Below are positions 1-13,328 of a DNA stretch of 64,000 nt, in pieces. The stretch is from Hemibagrus wyckioides. Lineage: Eukaryota > Chordata > Actinopteri > Siluriformes > Bagridae. A program made the position numbers and the translations under genes. The notes beneath the pieces were generated by a model. The model had not been told where the DNA came from. It searched no databases and was given only the letters and a program-made list of their open reading frames with translations. Location of the stretch: NCBI RefSeq assembly GCF_019097595.1, contig NC_080710.1, positions 23,685,780-23,749,779 of the forward strand. Direction: 5' to 3'. Within the stretch, counting starts at the first letter, position 1. The number at the start of each line of letters is the position of its first letter.

Positions 1-1423
1 AATATGAGCAAACTCGGAATCAGTTCTGACCGATAATCCGTGCCAAGGACAGGAGAGTCAGCGGTGATGCTACACTAGACTCGTCTGACCCTGGTGCCTG
101 GACTTTTGTCAAAAAGGACATCTCAAGACATTTTCACAAATGTCACTTCATGAAAGATTAACTTCAGGCAGCCAGGTCTGAGAAAGGCAGTAAGATGGAG
201 GAGTGACTGATGACCCTGTGGTGATCATCCAAACCAGCACTGTAGCACTCGGAAATTGTTGGAAATGTTGGATCGAATTACAGATAAAAGACGTTCAAAT
301 ATATTGATAAATAATCACATATTCATTTACACAACAAATCACTTCCTGTAGTTATCATATTCTGTAAGCCAGTCTGTGTATTGCAGGGCAACTCACGACA
401 ATCTGTTTATATTTACGCCATTTGGCAGACACCCTTATCCAGAGCGACTTACATTTTATCTCATTTTTATATGACGGAGCAATGTAGGGTTAAGGGCCTT
501 GCTCAGGGGCCCAGCATTAGCAGCTTAGTGGACCTGGGATTCAAACTCACACCCTGCTGATCAGTAACACCTTAACCACTAAGCTACCACATCCCCTATT
601 CAGCCCTTAACTATTTTCTGTTCACAAAGAAAAGCAGAAGAAATATTTTGCCATTGTGTCTGAAGTGTCACTTACTTAAATTGTTGTATAAATCAATATC
701 ACTCTCGCAGTTGTGCTGTTGCACTGAATATTCCAGGTAATCTAAGCCATGCTCATAATCAATACAACACCACTCTTGCTCATGTGAGACCGCAGATTTC
801 CAGTATATCACAGTGATGTTGGACAGAGGATGTTCTCTGATAGCGGTTCAGCCTATAATTCTACTGATATTTTTATATGAATGCACTCAGTTTAATATCG
901 TATCGTTTCTATAGTAACAGTCTATATACAGAGACTTGCTGTATGTCATGGAAGTTTCTGTAAGGAAGGAGACTCCATTGGCATTGATTTGCAATGATCA
1001 GAGGTTTCTACCATGGGAATGTTTTCAGGACAGGAAGTTGCACTATTCAGAGAGAGTAGAAAGAGAGGCTGGTGAGGGAGTAATGTTTATATCTGTTATG
1101 ACAACAGGAAATAACATGGGCATTACAATTAAATGCAACTTTTACACTTGTTAACAATGGCATCATTTATTTATAAATTGTAACAGTTGACTGTCATAAG
1201 ACAAATAAAACACTTTGGGGTGAGCTGTTTTTGTAAAATAATCCACCTGGAGGTGGTAACATTATGCCCCATTATGTTCTGTTCTCTATATTATTGTTTA
1301 TATAATGTTATTACATTTAATTATTATAATCAGAATTATTAAATGTCTGGTTTTTATTTTTTTTTTATTTAAATGAATATTCCCATCATTTTTTACTCGT
1401 GTTTTGTTTTGTTTCGTGTTCAG
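1..1423. other. ptprm intron (incomplete)
   Basis: This is the intron upstream of the first visible ptprm exon. It is AT-rich and has no supported exon. An ORF at 936-1154 has no recognisable protein features and no exon-like borders. The only structured element is the dispersed repeat at 411-598. The acceptor ends at 1423 after a T-rich tract. Confidence 0.7.
411..598 (+). repeat. Dispersed teleost repeat (SINE-like)
   Basis: The segment begins with a 'catttggcagac...cttatccagagcgactt' motif. It continues through 'ggttaagggccttgctca' and ends in 'ccttaaccactaagctacca'. Related pieces occur at 4630-4765, 28614-28828, 30712-30953 and 58561-58620. The architecture is a very common fish interspersed repeat, and I am not sure of its formal class. 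Confidence 0.7.
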
Positions 1424-4400
1424 GAGCAGTACGTGTTCATCCATGACGCCATCTTGGAGGCGTGTTTGTGCGGTGACACCACCATTCCAGCCAATCAGCT
1501 GCGTTCAGTGTATTATGATATGAACCGTCTGGATCCTCAGACCAACTCCAGCCAAATTAAAGAGGAGTTCAGAGTAAGTGTGTTTGTGTTCGACTTCATG
1601 TCAGCACCAGTGAGTATGACAACATGCTAAAGCGTATTGAAAGGTCACAGTGTTAATAATAGTGTGAATGTTGGCTTGTGTTGTTACGCAGACTCTGAAC
1701 ATGGTCACGCCGACGCTGCGTGTGGAGGACTGCAGCATCGCTCTGCTGCCGAGGAACCATGAGAAGAACCGGTGCATGGATGTGCTACCACCTGACCGCT
1801 GCCTGCCATTCCTTATCACCATCGATGGTGAGAGCAGCAACTACATCAACGCTGCCCTGATGGATGTAAGTACACAAACACTGCTACAACCTGCTGCAGC
1901 TAAAATAAGAGTGATTCCCTAGTCTGGAAGTCTGATGAGTTAATAAGAAAAAGTTTACCTTAGGGGTTTTTGTATGCATATATTGAATGTTGGGGAAGTT
2001 TGGAGAAAATCATAGGCAAGGGCAAGACACTGGTAGGCACAGGCAAGAGTGAAAAAGGTGAAACACTGAGCTTTTATGAACATGATTGAAACACAGGCAA
2101 CCTTACCAAGACACCTACAGTGTTGACAGGGTGTCACTATCATGTGTTCCTTTGCATCAACATTAAGAAAGTGTTACCAGTAACAGTAATAGAGTATAGT
2201 GGCAACGAAAGTGCATTTATTCACCGGGATGCTTTTAATGTGATCTTACAACACCAAAGAGCATGAAAAAAGGAGAGCAGGGAATGGAAAAGATTACAGC
2301 AAAAAGATTTGAATAGAAAGCAAAGGAAGCCAGTGAGAGAGGCATATGGAGAAAGCGAGAGAGAGCAGTGGACATATCAGATTCTTCAATTCAGCAGTAC
2401 TCGCTTGTCCATGTGGGACAATAAATTGCACATTCATCCCTATAATAATCACTTGTATTTTTTTTCCGAGAAGCCAAAGCAGATCAGTGGGGGTGGGGGG
2501 TGTTGAGGGGGGGGGCAAAGATGATAAATGGGAACTACTTCGCTCAATATGCCATGCACAATTATGTGCTTATTGAGAATGATTAAAAAACAGATGGATT
2601 TGATTTATTCCACTGTCATGCAAATGCATAAAACGAATTCACAAGCGTGGATGTTTTTTTTGTTTTTTTTTTCCACCATACAACTTCATCTAGATTGCTT
2701 TTATGGAAAATATGTTCAAAGACCAGTAACAGAGCATTTATTTTCATTAGAGCAAATGGAAATGTCAGTAGCTGTAGCACGGAATAAGGGCATAACAAGC
2801 AAAAACATCAGGAAATGAAAAGCCTCTTACATCAATTAGTTAACTAAAGACATTCATATTCTCAGCGTACAGCAAATCTTGCAGGAAAAAGTGCTGACAC
2901 ACACTCTATTTTTCACACACACTCTCCTTTTCTTCATGTGCTCCTCCTTTTCTGTCTCTGGATCACTCTTCAGAGCTACAAGCAACCATCTGCTTTCATC
3001 GTTACCCAGCATCCTTTGCCCAACACTGTAAAAGACTTCTGGAGGCTGGTCCTGGACTACCACTGCACATCTATAGTAATGCTGAATGATGTGGATCCTG
3101 CCCAGGTACAGTGTGTTTTTTTGTTTGTTTCGTTTGCTTTTTTTGTACATTTACATGTACATCTACATGTACATCTGTTACATTCTGTCTTGGGGTGTTC
3201 TCTCACTTCATTATGGAAAGCCAAGGGACAATCTGGTCAGGATCAAAGTCCAAACTCACACCTAATCCACATTGCACTATCAGGGAGAGCCTTTCAGTTT
3301 CCTCTCCCACTACATCATGAACACTAATGTCTATAAAGAGATTATAGTCCTGTTTACACGCTGTTATTTCAGCATTCAAGCATGTGGATCCAACCTGGAG
3401 AGCAACCATTTACATAAAGATGTTTTCAGAGCAGATTTAAATCTAATGGCTTGAACTATTTCATCAAGCCCGAGAAGTTGGCACTTCAGCCACGTCGCAG
3501 CCACATCCCTCCATGCTGCATTTGATAACTGTAATCTGCTTTCATGACTAGCGGACCTTCAAGGAAACTAAAAACATGCAAATTCACAATTTTTGATGTG
3601 GTGATATTGCAAACAACAGGAGGATCGTGGTCAAGTGTAAGAATCAAATGTGTATAAGAATGCCTAATGCAGCTATCCAATTTCAGACTGGATAACAGAG
3701 ACATATTTGATTTCATATGTAAATGTGCACATGTGGTGGCTCAGTGTTTGTAAAAAGGGCGACACAAGATGGAAGAACAGGAAGAAGACAGAGATCAAAC
3801 ATAGCACAGAAATTAAAAACTCAAAATGAGGTCGGTGATGACCAGCGAACTTAGCAATAGGAGGGATAAATTAAAGTGAATGAGTCAAAGATATGTGTTC
3901 ATGATTTGTGTTAGTGGACTTGAAAATGATTTTGTTCTCTTATTTTCATTCCTTATGTTTGAGGATAGAAACAATCTTTGTCTTGCAGGGAAATTTAATT
4001 AAAATGCTTCTATGAGCAGTTTGTTAGCATGAATAGTGAGACGTGTGTTTGACTCTCAGCTGTGTGTACGAGGCAGCATGACAGATGATCCACTGCACTG
4101 CTGCTTGTTAAAGATGTACTGTATGTAATCAAGTGTATCAGTGTTAATGGAAATGAAGCAGGGACACAGCGAGCACCATAACACGAACGCAGGGATGCTT
4201 GTAGCGTCTTGCTGATTTTACATTTATTCAAAATGATCGTATAAAATACAATGCAAAGTGATGTTGTTTTGTTAATTAGATGGTAGAGTAAGATTTTATG
4301 AAGCAATTTCAGTCAGAGTTATAAACTGGAACACGGAAAATCGCATTCGGGAGCCGAAAGGGTCGGCTCTTCTCGCCGAGCTGAGCCAAATAATCTGACT

Positions 4401-7150
4401 CAGTGAAAAGGAACTCAGCTCAGCGCTTGAGCAAGAATTACTACTGGGAAGCAATAGTGGGTGTTGCTGCTGGCAGGGAATTCTGGGAAAAGGAGTTCCT
4501 GGATGACAGAGCATTCATAAAATTTTCTGGATAAAATTTAGATCCAAGTTACATGATGTGAGTTTTCTTCAGAAACCTTCCACTCAGCATAACAGCATCC
4601 TTTTGTTCCTCAGCTTATAACATCCACTTACATTTCTGGCAGACCAGATTTTATATCAATTTATACAACTGAGCAGTTGAGTGGGCCCAGTAGTGGTAGC
4701 TTAGTAGACCTAGGATTCAGAACCTCCTGTTCAGTAGCCTTAAGCACTAAGCTACCACATCCTCCTGTGTAATGGCATTGTCTAAAAGCTTTGTTCTCTC
4801 AACAATTATAGAGTGTATGCTGCATTGTTGTGTTGCTATCATAAAAGTATGATTGTATTATGATGAGGCTAATGTGCATGTTTTTGTGCAGCTGTGTCCA
4901 CAGTACTGGCCTGAGAACGGTGTACACAGACACGGACCTATCCAGGTGGAGTTTGTATCTGCCGATTTAGAAGAGGATATTATTAGTAGGATATTCCGCA
5001 TCTATAACGCTGCTCGGGTACATGCACTAACAAATACATACACATTCATGACCGATAATATCGATTTGCTTAATGCTTGACGTATGTGACAGTTGTTGAT
5101 CTCAGTGTTTTGTTGTTGTCAGCCACAGGATGGCTACCGCATGGTCCAGCAGTTTCAGTTCCTGGGTTGGCCCATGTACAGAGACACACCTGTGTCCAAG
5201 CGTTCATTCCTCAAATTAATCCGGCAGGTGGACAAGTGGCAGGAGGAGTACGATGGAGGAGAGGGACGCACTGTGGTGCACTGCCTGTGAGTCTTTATCA
5301 ATTTCTGTCACACATAACCGGACACGTTCACACACAGAGCGGGACATATCGAAGGGGACAATTACATACTCAAATATAATTATGAAACTCATCTATAGCC
5401 CTGTTTGAGCTGTAGGAGGTTTGCTAATGTAGCTATAAGGGATTTGACTGTGTGATTTGGAGATGATATCTGTGTAAGTATCTGTGTAATTTGCCAAATT
5501 GCCACATTTTAGCCCAGATGTACATGTCAGGGTTACAAGACAGGCATAACACTCAATAACAGTAATAACACGGTGCACAGCCATGTCTATTACCCGCTTT
5601 AGTGATTATATTACCGTGAGATTGATTTGAACAAGATTATTATCAGAGAGAGCCGTGTGTTCAGCGTATTACCCAAGATCATTTACGTTGTAATTATAGT
5701 CGTTGGATTTTTCAGACTAAGGGACTGAATTGCAGATTGGAACTGGATTAAAAAATCACAAATACAGCTCAAACCTAGCTTTAGTGAGTGTTTTGTGTCT
5801 GTCATTGTAAGATCTGTTAATGTAATAGTAATGTAATATTTTTTACTCAGTCCTTTATAAATGACAATTCCAGAATCATCCCAAAATCAGATTAGTCCAA
5901 ATATGTGACAGAATCACAGTGTGCTATAGGATGGCACGTGGCAGAGTTGCTCTTAGGTCATGTGGTGGAGTTACTACATAAATTCAAATCAAACCTTATT
6001 CTCCAGATTTAGCCCAAGCCTCTCCTGTAAGTTGTTCCCTCAGGCTTGGCTTTGTGTGTGTGTGTGTGTGTGTGCAATCACACCACTACCTTATCTCGCC
6101 TCCCATTTCATAGGGATCAGTATAGTAGGGAAATTCAGTGGAACCCTGCCTCCCCGAGGCCCTGCCTAGGTAGGAAATGAGATCAGCTAGCTCGACAGAG
6201 AGTGTGTGGTGTGTGTGGACTGGGCTGAGGTGGAGCTAATCTGGCCCAGCACTCCTGAGACCAGGCCTCCATTCCCTTCCCATCCACTGAACCACCACCA
6301 AAAGAGGATCCATGTGACTCTCATTAGATTCCCGGCCAAATTCCAATCTCAGAAACCTCTCACACACACATACACGTTTTTATTCCTACATTCACACAGC
6401 AGAAACACAGCAAGATGTTGTGCACTTTACCTTCGACAGAAGTGCAAGTCATTAGCAAACTAATGCTTTTTGACCCAATTAGTGCTGCTTGCTCTAACAC
6501 TCCATACTGAAATGTTCGTTCTGTCCATGTGGGACCAGATTAAACCACAATCTACAACATTTCATGGTCGTTGGGGATTACAATAGGCTACACAAGTTAA
6601 ATGGTAATGCTTATTGAAAGCCAGTATCTGTACTCCTAACTTCTGAGGCATGGAAACTTGAGCTCTGGCATGTAATAGGAAACAGGAAACAGTCCCACTG
6701 AAGCTTTTAACTTGCTGTGTGTCAGAGCTTTGAGGATTTGCACAAGAGCAGGAGATCAGAGGGAGAAGAGCACCACCTAGAGGTCACCCCAAGGAACTTG
6801 TTAGTACTGTATGTTGATGAAGCTCTGAGCTCTGAGACACGTTCATTAGACCTGCAAATAATAGTCCTTTCTCGAACCCAGGACGCTGGAGGTGTGAGGC
6901 AAACGTGCTAACCACTAAGCCCAGAACTATTATATAAAATGTTCAGATGTACCTAAACATTTGAGTATTTTATCTTCAGTGTTTAAGGCTTTGAGCTACT
7001 CCTCTGAAGGTTGTATGTTCAAATCCCAACATCACCAAGCTGCTGTGATTGAGACTTTAAGCCATAAATGCTCTCCTGTCTCAATTTCATGTCATTTTGA
7101 CTGAAATGAGCAAATGTGTGTGAGTACATGGAAGATGTAATGTAGGTAAC

Positions 7151-7181
<31 letters not shown>

Positions 7182-8869
7182 TTCTCTGTCTCTCTTTAGG
7201 AACGGAGGTGGACGAAGTGGGACTTTCTGTGCAATCAGTATTGTGTGTGAGATGCTACGGCACCAGCGCTCTGTGGATGTGTTCCACGCTGTCAAAACAC
7301 TGAGGAACAACAAGCCCAACATGGTAGATCTCTTGGTAAGCGCCATCACTGGGGACCAGTGCAGATTTTATGCAGAACTGCTTCAATTCACACATCTCCA
7401 GCTCATTATCCTGTATACAGATGACAGACAGATCACAAAAAATGGTTCTGATGTAGGAATTACTAGTCTCAGGACACCATATTCCTCCCTCATGCTTTAA
7501 ATAAAGGAGTGGTAAGATACACACGAAAAGGACAGGATGTAAAAGATATGGATTTGAAATCTTTTTGTGAAAAATATAACAGATAACAGATTTTTTTCCC
7601 ATTTAGTCTTGTCCTTTTTTGTCAGGATTGGTAAACAGTTAGTTCTGTAATTAATGGCACCCTTGGTATATAATATGGGTAAAATTGTTATAGAAAAATG
7701 CCTTTGTGGTTCATCCCACACTGAAAATGTGAGTGGAGTCTATCCTTTGATTGACGTTTTGTTTTCAGCAAAACATATGTCACAAATATCGGCACCCTGC
7801 ATTTAGTTTTTTGTAAATTGTAGAATACAGAGTAAGGAATCTGAGGCACTACTCAATACACCATATCTTAAGATCCTCAGTCCTTTCTTCTGTTCTCCTT
7901 TTCGGCTCACCTCATGGGTTTTCAGTGGAGTGTAGGTCAGGAGACTCAAAAGCTTGATTCCATTTTTTTGCTTTATATCTTTTCTGACCCCAGAGACAGC
8001 CAGATATTCATTCAAACTCTTCTAATACTGCATTTTGTCCATAATGTCATGTATCCGAATCCTTAGGTTTTTAGGGACTTTGGTGAAAAACCAGCACCAG
8101 AACGTTACAGAGCTTATTTCTCTAAACCTCCTTCTTTTTAAGAATTTCTGGCTACAATAATTATGACACACAATTATGACTTTGCTCCAACATAAATCTT
8201 TGATGAGGGTTTCAGATTTTCCTAGAATAAAATTTAATTACTTCAATCAAAGGTTAGCTCTATCAAGTAGATCTATAGAGCTACTTTTCAGCGCGAGATT
8301 AAAAGACAAAGACATTTCATAGTAGTCTTATTTAAACACTGTGCCAATAATTCTGTAGCTGACTGTAAGCTTTGACGCGAAGATTTTTTGTAGGCCTGTT
8401 GCTTTTTAGCCACTCAGGGATTTATCTATAAGGCTTGATGCTTTTATTATATTATTATTTTAAGTTTGGAAGAATTATTGATAACAGTAGGTTTGTCTCA
8501 ATCTCAGACACTTCATCAACTGTTCTTTCTTTCTTAGAATAATTCACTCATTACGTGCATGTGCACAATTATCATGAGTACAAGCAGAGGAAATGTTTAG
8601 ATTGAGACACACTGTCACACACACACACACACTGTCCCATCACCTGTGGATGACTCCATGCTTTTGTATTAAAACAGGATGAAATCCTTGTAGCAATAAT
8701 GTCTATTCAGTCAACCTTTTCTCTAAATATGAAATATTTTTGTGTGTGTAATAAATAAATCTATCGACTCATGACTACTTATATTTCCACTGATCATTGT
8801 GTTCTGTATTTTCAGGATCAGTATAAATTCTGCTATGAAGTGGCACTGGAGTACTTGAATTCAGGCTAA
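1424..8869 (+). CDS. ptprm: Receptor-type tyrosine-protein phosphatase mu, C-terminal exons (D2 domain), 5' partial
   Basis: Seven coding exons are seen: 1424-1573, 1692-1865, 2974-3105, 4892-5017, 5123-5286, 7200-7335 and 8816-8869. All have AG/GT borders and the frame is kept, giving 311 residues and a TAA stop. They encode the end of D1 and all of D2 of a type IIB (MAM/Ig/FN3) receptor phosphatase, a homophilic adhesion receptor with cytoplasmic PTP domains. The ending ALEYLNSG and the segment [19 protein letters not shown] match PTPRM better than PTPRK, PTPRT or PTPRU from memory. D2 is a typical pseudophosphatase. The phosphotyrosine loop reads KNRC instead of KNRY (visible residues 75-78). 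The WPD loop reads GWPM (209-212), so the general-acid Asp is missing. The P-loop reads HCLNGGGRSG (247-256), which keeps the Cys and Arg but with a non-consensus loop. The ectodomain, membrane segment and most of D1 lie upstream of the window. The paralogue (a or b) cannot be told. Confidence 0.95.
1866..7199. other. ptprm introns between D2 exons
   Basis: Four of the five introns in this span exceed 100 bp, with little recognisable content. A partial copy of the 411-598 repeat lies at about 4630-4765. The stretch 4322-4450 has GAGCCGA/TCGGCTC-type short inverted motifs seen in some fish hAT-like repeats, and this identification is weak. A fragment at 6860-6930 resembles the tail of the repeat at 23760-24078. 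I see no additional exon or RNA gene. Confidence 0.5.
7152..7199 (+). repeat. (TTTC)n microsatellite forming a splice-acceptor pyrimidine tract
   Basis: About seven CTTT units run directly into 'tctctgtctctctttag', the acceptor of the ptprm exon that carries the P-loop. The microsatellite therefore makes up most of that exon's polypyrimidine tract. Confidence 0.85.
7655..8352. repeat. Possible degraded DNA-transposon remnant in a ptprm intron
   Basis: The left side begins 'ggcacccttgg' and the right side ends 'gtgccaataattctg'. This resembles the GGCACC...AATTATTGGCAC ends of a common fish non-autonomous DNA element. There is no coding potential. The ends are imperfect, so this is only a suggestion. 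Confidence 0.35.
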
Positions 8870-10310
8870 GTTTTCCAGATGCTGCTGCCCCCCTTCCCGT
8901 CCCTCGCTGTTCCCCCGGCCCCTTCTTTCCTCGGATAGAGACTATAGAGACTATTCACACATGAATGTTGAAGTGCTGGACTGGAAATGTGAGGAGGTGT
9001 GCTGCTTGGACCACTGTGGCCATGTTGTTGGCTGAACGTGGCCAGAAAACGGTTTTCGGGGTCGAACCAGAGGACCGCACGCTTGCACTGCCCGGCTGAA
9101 CTGTCCACAGTTGAACTTTGAACTCTAACCCTATTCCCTCGCTTGTCCCTTCTGCTCTCTGTATGTACATTTCAGCGTGAGTTGGACAGATCACACACTC
9201 CCGCACTCACGTGATGCATCTTCTATTCCACAAGCACACCGATGTACTTTATTCCCCGTTGTCCACGTCTCACTGCTGCTTTACATGTTTCGGAATTTTT
9301 TTCTTCTTCTTCTTCTTTTTTTTTTTTTGTATTTTTTATGGTCCCTCCTCTTGCCTGTGACACCTCTGTCTTGCCTTTTTATCCTCGGTGGATGATAGCT
9401 GTCATTTCCATTTTTGTGGAGAATGCGATATATGGCTAATGTGGCTGTGTTTATTTTTAATCACTGATTTTTTTATTCGATTTTTTTTTTTTTGTTGTAA
9501 ATGAAATTCGAGGCAGAATGACGTGTAGCTGAAGTTCAAAATGGCATTAAGAGCACGGATCCTAAAGGTTGCATTGGCATTATTGTGATTGCTTGTGATA
9601 TGTTGTTGTGTTAATTGTTGAAGCGATCCACAAGCAAGCTTAATGTCATGTCAAAAGATCCAAAGCTTATATTTGTGACCATTTGTTAATACTGTAAATA
9701 CTTGAAGGTTGGCAGATTATTTATTCATTGAAGGGTTTTTTTTGTTTTTGTTTATTTTTGTTCTTTTGTTGTTGTTGTTGTTTTGCTTTTGTTTTTATTT
9801 TTATTTTTATTTTTGTTTTGTTTTTATTTTATTTTATTTTATTTTTGTGAAGCACATTGAGTGACAATCATGTTTTTATTTGGTCATTATTATTTTCTCT
9901 TTTGTCAGGCTTGGCATAATAATGGTGACCAGGATGTGATGTTATGTTTTTATTTATCTTATATGGAAAAAAAATTACAAATACATACATATCTATACTG
10001 AGCTACTGGTTCTTTCTACTTTTTATGCCCCAGAGCTGGATATACTATGGATCAGTTTAGTCTGTAAGTGGTTTGTTTTGTATTTTTTCCTTTCTAACTC
10101 CAGCATACTGGTTATAAAAAATAGTTTTAATTCGAGGTTAACCATTAATTCGAGGACTATTAGTCACAGGACAACTGCCTGCTTAGATGTTTCTTGGGTA
10201 TTTGTTCATATTTGAGAGAGTAAAACAGCAGGTCATGATGAAACTGGAAACAAACGAAGTGTAGAAAATCAAGAGATTAAAATAATAAAATAGTCTTGCA
10301 AACTATAAAG
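8870..10310 (+). other. ptprm: ptprm 3' UTR (probable)
   Basis: After the TAA stop the sequence is non-coding and strongly T-rich. T-runs occur at 9310-9340 and 9480-9500, and TTTTG/TTTTA repeats at 9737-9850. The first clear AATAAA downstream of the stop is at 10284-10289, so the 3' UTR would be about 1.4 kb. The end point is inferred. Confidence 0.5.
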
Positions 10311-10459
10311 ATAAAGCCGTACCAAGGTACCTTAAATCATGATACAAAAACTGTTGATTCGAGAGCTATGTATAAAGGAAAGTGTTAAAAAACTAAGAGA
10401 ACTGAAAGAACATAGGAGAAAGTACATTTAAAAAGCTTAAGAGATAAGTGAACAGGAAC

Positions 10460-10744
10460 GAGTACATCAGAGGGACAGCTCATGTTGGACAAAGTTAGGG
10501 AGGACAGATTAAGATGGTTTGGACATGTTCAGAGGAGGGAGAGTGAGTATATTGGTAGGAGAATGTTGGACATGGAGCTGCCAGGCAGGAGGCAAAGAGG
10601 AAGGCCAAAGAGGATGTAATAATTGAGGATATGAAGCTAGTGGGTGTAAGTGTTGAGGATGCAGAAGATAGGGATAGGTGGAGAGAGATGATTCGTTGTG
10701 GCGACCCCTGAAGGGAAAAGCCGAAAGAAGAAGAAGAAGAAGAG
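10460..10744 (+). mobile_element. Non-LTR retrotransposon 3' end fragment
   Basis: Broken reading frames encode RLRWFGHVQRRESEYIGRRM and GRRQRGRPKR-like segments. This is the C-terminal signature of fish LINE ORF2 proteins. The segment ends in 'gtggcgacccctgaagggaaaagccgaaa' and a (GAA)n tail at about 10722-10744. The 5' end is truncated, as is usual for LINEs, and the copy is not functional. Confidence 0.75.
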
Positions 10745-11049
10745 ATAAGTGGACAGATTAACCTGATAGAAAGGATCTAAAACATCATAAAACGCTGCCA
10801 TTACCAGGTGAGGTGTGTGGGTTGCAGTGACTGCAAACAGCCATAGAATGAAACCTGTAGAATAGGGGTGTGCGGTCTTATCCGGAAATAAGGATTAGAA
10901 TGGACCTACTGTAGAATTCCAGCTTACACAAACTTCTCAACTTCAGCCTTCAAAAGACATGGTCTTGAACTTCATCTTACAAAAAAGATCCTTTCTGTCA
11001 TTAAACCTAAAGAATGTGGGATGAGTGACATTCCTTGTCTGAACTGAAT

Positions 11050-11135
11050 ATAGAAATACATATATTAAATACATATATATATATATGTACATAATACATA
11101 TATATAATATATATACATATACATATATTAAAAAA
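11050..11135. repeat. AT-rich simple repeat (TACATATA-type)
   Basis: This is an interrupted run of ATACATATATAT units in intergenic DNA. No gene is visible in the surrounding 10.8-11.9 kb. Confidence 0.8.
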
Positions 11136-11958
11136 ATAATTGTATTTGAAACAAATACAGATGTTAAGAGGTGCACTTTTAGTTGTTTTATAGTGTGAGC
11201 GATGCATTTACAGCACTCATTAGTAACCTTCTTATCAGGGTCACAGTAATGTAAATTAGGCTGCTAGGTACAAAATATCATGAACAGGTACAAACAAAAA
11301 TGATGACTGTGAGAGCATGATATAATAACTGTCTACACACAGAAAAAACCTTAGATTTAAACTTCAGCTTTAACTTCTAAGATAGATATGAATATTTGAA
11401 CCTAAATAATGTTCAGTGCTAGATGTGGTCAAAGAGGCCACTGTTTTTATTATAAACAGTGCAGTACATAAAAGGCTCAGGTTCTGTACGAATGAAAGTC
11501 AGTTAAGGAAAGCCATAAATCATCCAAATAAATCAAATCAACCTATGAAGTAATGCAAATGTCTTATCAATGCAAGGTAAGTGAAGAGAAAATAAAGAGA
11601 ATGTCTTTAAAGGAACATGGGTAATATCAAGGTTTCAATTCTGCTGTTTCTTGGGGTTGGTTATTTAAGTGACATTCTAAAGAGGATATAACTGACCTTG
11701 AATAAAAGCATGGTAGAGGTCATTGGTTTATAATGTTAGAAGTACTGACCTCCAATCTGCATTCATTAAATAAGGAATAACAGACGACAAGGTGGTGTGA
11801 TGCATCTCCCATCCCAAGAGTGATTATTTTCCAATAACATGTATTCTATTTCTCTTACACCACAGGAGTTTGTCAATGCTGATGAATACAAAGCACTTCA
11901 TACTGACATGTTCCTGTCTCCATAAACATGAAGTTACAGTTTTACACAGTTCTGAAAT

Positions 11959-12056
<98 letters not shown>
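11959..12056. repeat. (ATAG)n microsatellite
   Basis: This is an almost perfect tetranucleotide array of about 24 units, ending in ATCGATCGAT. It is likely to be length-polymorphic. Confidence 0.97.
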
Positions 12057-12229
12057 CGATCGATTTACCAGAAGTGCAAATCAATAAATAATGTCAGTGA
12101 ATATGTGCATAGAAAAGTATGTACATACTGTATTTACAGCACATAATTTGTAAAGAAAAATAAAATTATATATTTGTGCAGTATGTGTGCATTATGTATA
12201 TTGAGTGTACAACAGTAACAAAGATATAG

Positions 12230-12601
12230 AGCGATATCTTTTCCTGGTTCCTGTATCTCTTCCTGGATGGAAGGAGGTTGAACAGTTTGTGATTCATCAA
12301 GATGCTCTCAATGATGCGGCGGTGTTGGTCAGGATCCTGGGGGGTAGGTGAACTTTTTTTTTAGTCTTCTCAGGAAGTAAAGACACTGTTGTGCCTTCCT
12401 AACCAGAGTAGAGGTGTTCTGATGCCAAAAAAAAAGAAAAAGATCCACAGAGATGTGGATGCCCAGGAACTTAAAGCTGGAGACATGCTCTACTTCAGAC
12501 CCGTTGATGTAGATGGGGGGGTGTCTGTATGAGACTACTTCCAAAACATCAAAATGAATATTTTTAACACACATAAATTTCCATAATATTAAGAATTGCA
12601 C
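12230..12601 (-). mobile_element. L2-type LINE reverse-transcriptase C-terminal fragment
   Basis: The minus-strand frame reads PPIYINGSEVEHVSSFKFLG, then NTSTLVRKAQQCLYFLRRLK. This is the typical region after the RT palm in fish L2/Rex-like LINEs. Further 3' sequence (12230-12330) encodes a degraded HKLFNLLPSRKRY-like end. The copy is truncated and carries insertions such as an A/T-rich slip near 12425. It is not functional. Confidence 0.8.
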
Positions 12602-13098
12602 ATTTTTAACTAGTTATGTGACTGTGCACCATATAAGTCCCTGGCTAAGCTGGTATGAGGGAATAATGTTATCTAAATCTTGCGACCTTAATTAAAGCCT
12701 GATTGACCAATCAATCTAGGGTATTCCATAGTGTAGTAGTATAAGTAGGGTTATTAAACGTTGCAGTAGGACTAGCCGAATTGTTCAATCCATCATGACC
12801 AGTTTATGAATCAGAACTTCAGAGAAGATACTAAAGTTTCCTGTATAAAGCTTGAATTCCACATGGCATTTTATTCAAAAGCCATTTGAGGGCACTGCAT
12901 GGGAGAACATAACAATGCTATTGTCAAAAAGGTTGGAGAAAAATCAATAGTTTGAAAATCAGCATGTGATAACTGTTTCCTCATCCAAGCTGAATGTCTC
13001 ACAACCTTCTCAGCTGCTTCCTGTCAGAGTGCATGCTGAGCAACAGTATAATATAAAACACCAAAACCAACAGAGCAATTCCAGTTTTATATCTTGGT

Positions 13099-13101
<3 letters not shown>

Positions 13102-13132
<31 letters not shown>
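13102..13132. repeat. (TG)n microsatellite
   Basis: About 15 uninterrupted TG units. A similar shorter tract lies at about 14725-14754. Confidence 0.95.
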
Positions 13133-13134
<2 letters not shown>

Positions 13135-13328
13135 TGTTTCTTTTTTTCAGACTGAACATGGATGTTGCTTTCATATTCCCCCTGGCAGACTGGTTAAATA
13201 TAGCACCAAGAGGAATAGTGGATATCATGGTTTTGATATTATAGCTACATTTCTAGGTGGTGTTGGAAGAGCAGAAAAGCAGTACAGTGTTTCTTGTGTC
13301 TGACAAACAGTATAATAATACAGAAATG

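Noticed and set aside
936..1154. Possible small gene upstream in the ptprm intron
   Set aside because: There is no exon borders, promoter or protein-like features, and it lies inside a large intron.
11959..12056. CRISPR-like array
   Set aside because: It is a simple ATAG tetranucleotide run without spacers, in a vertebrate genome.
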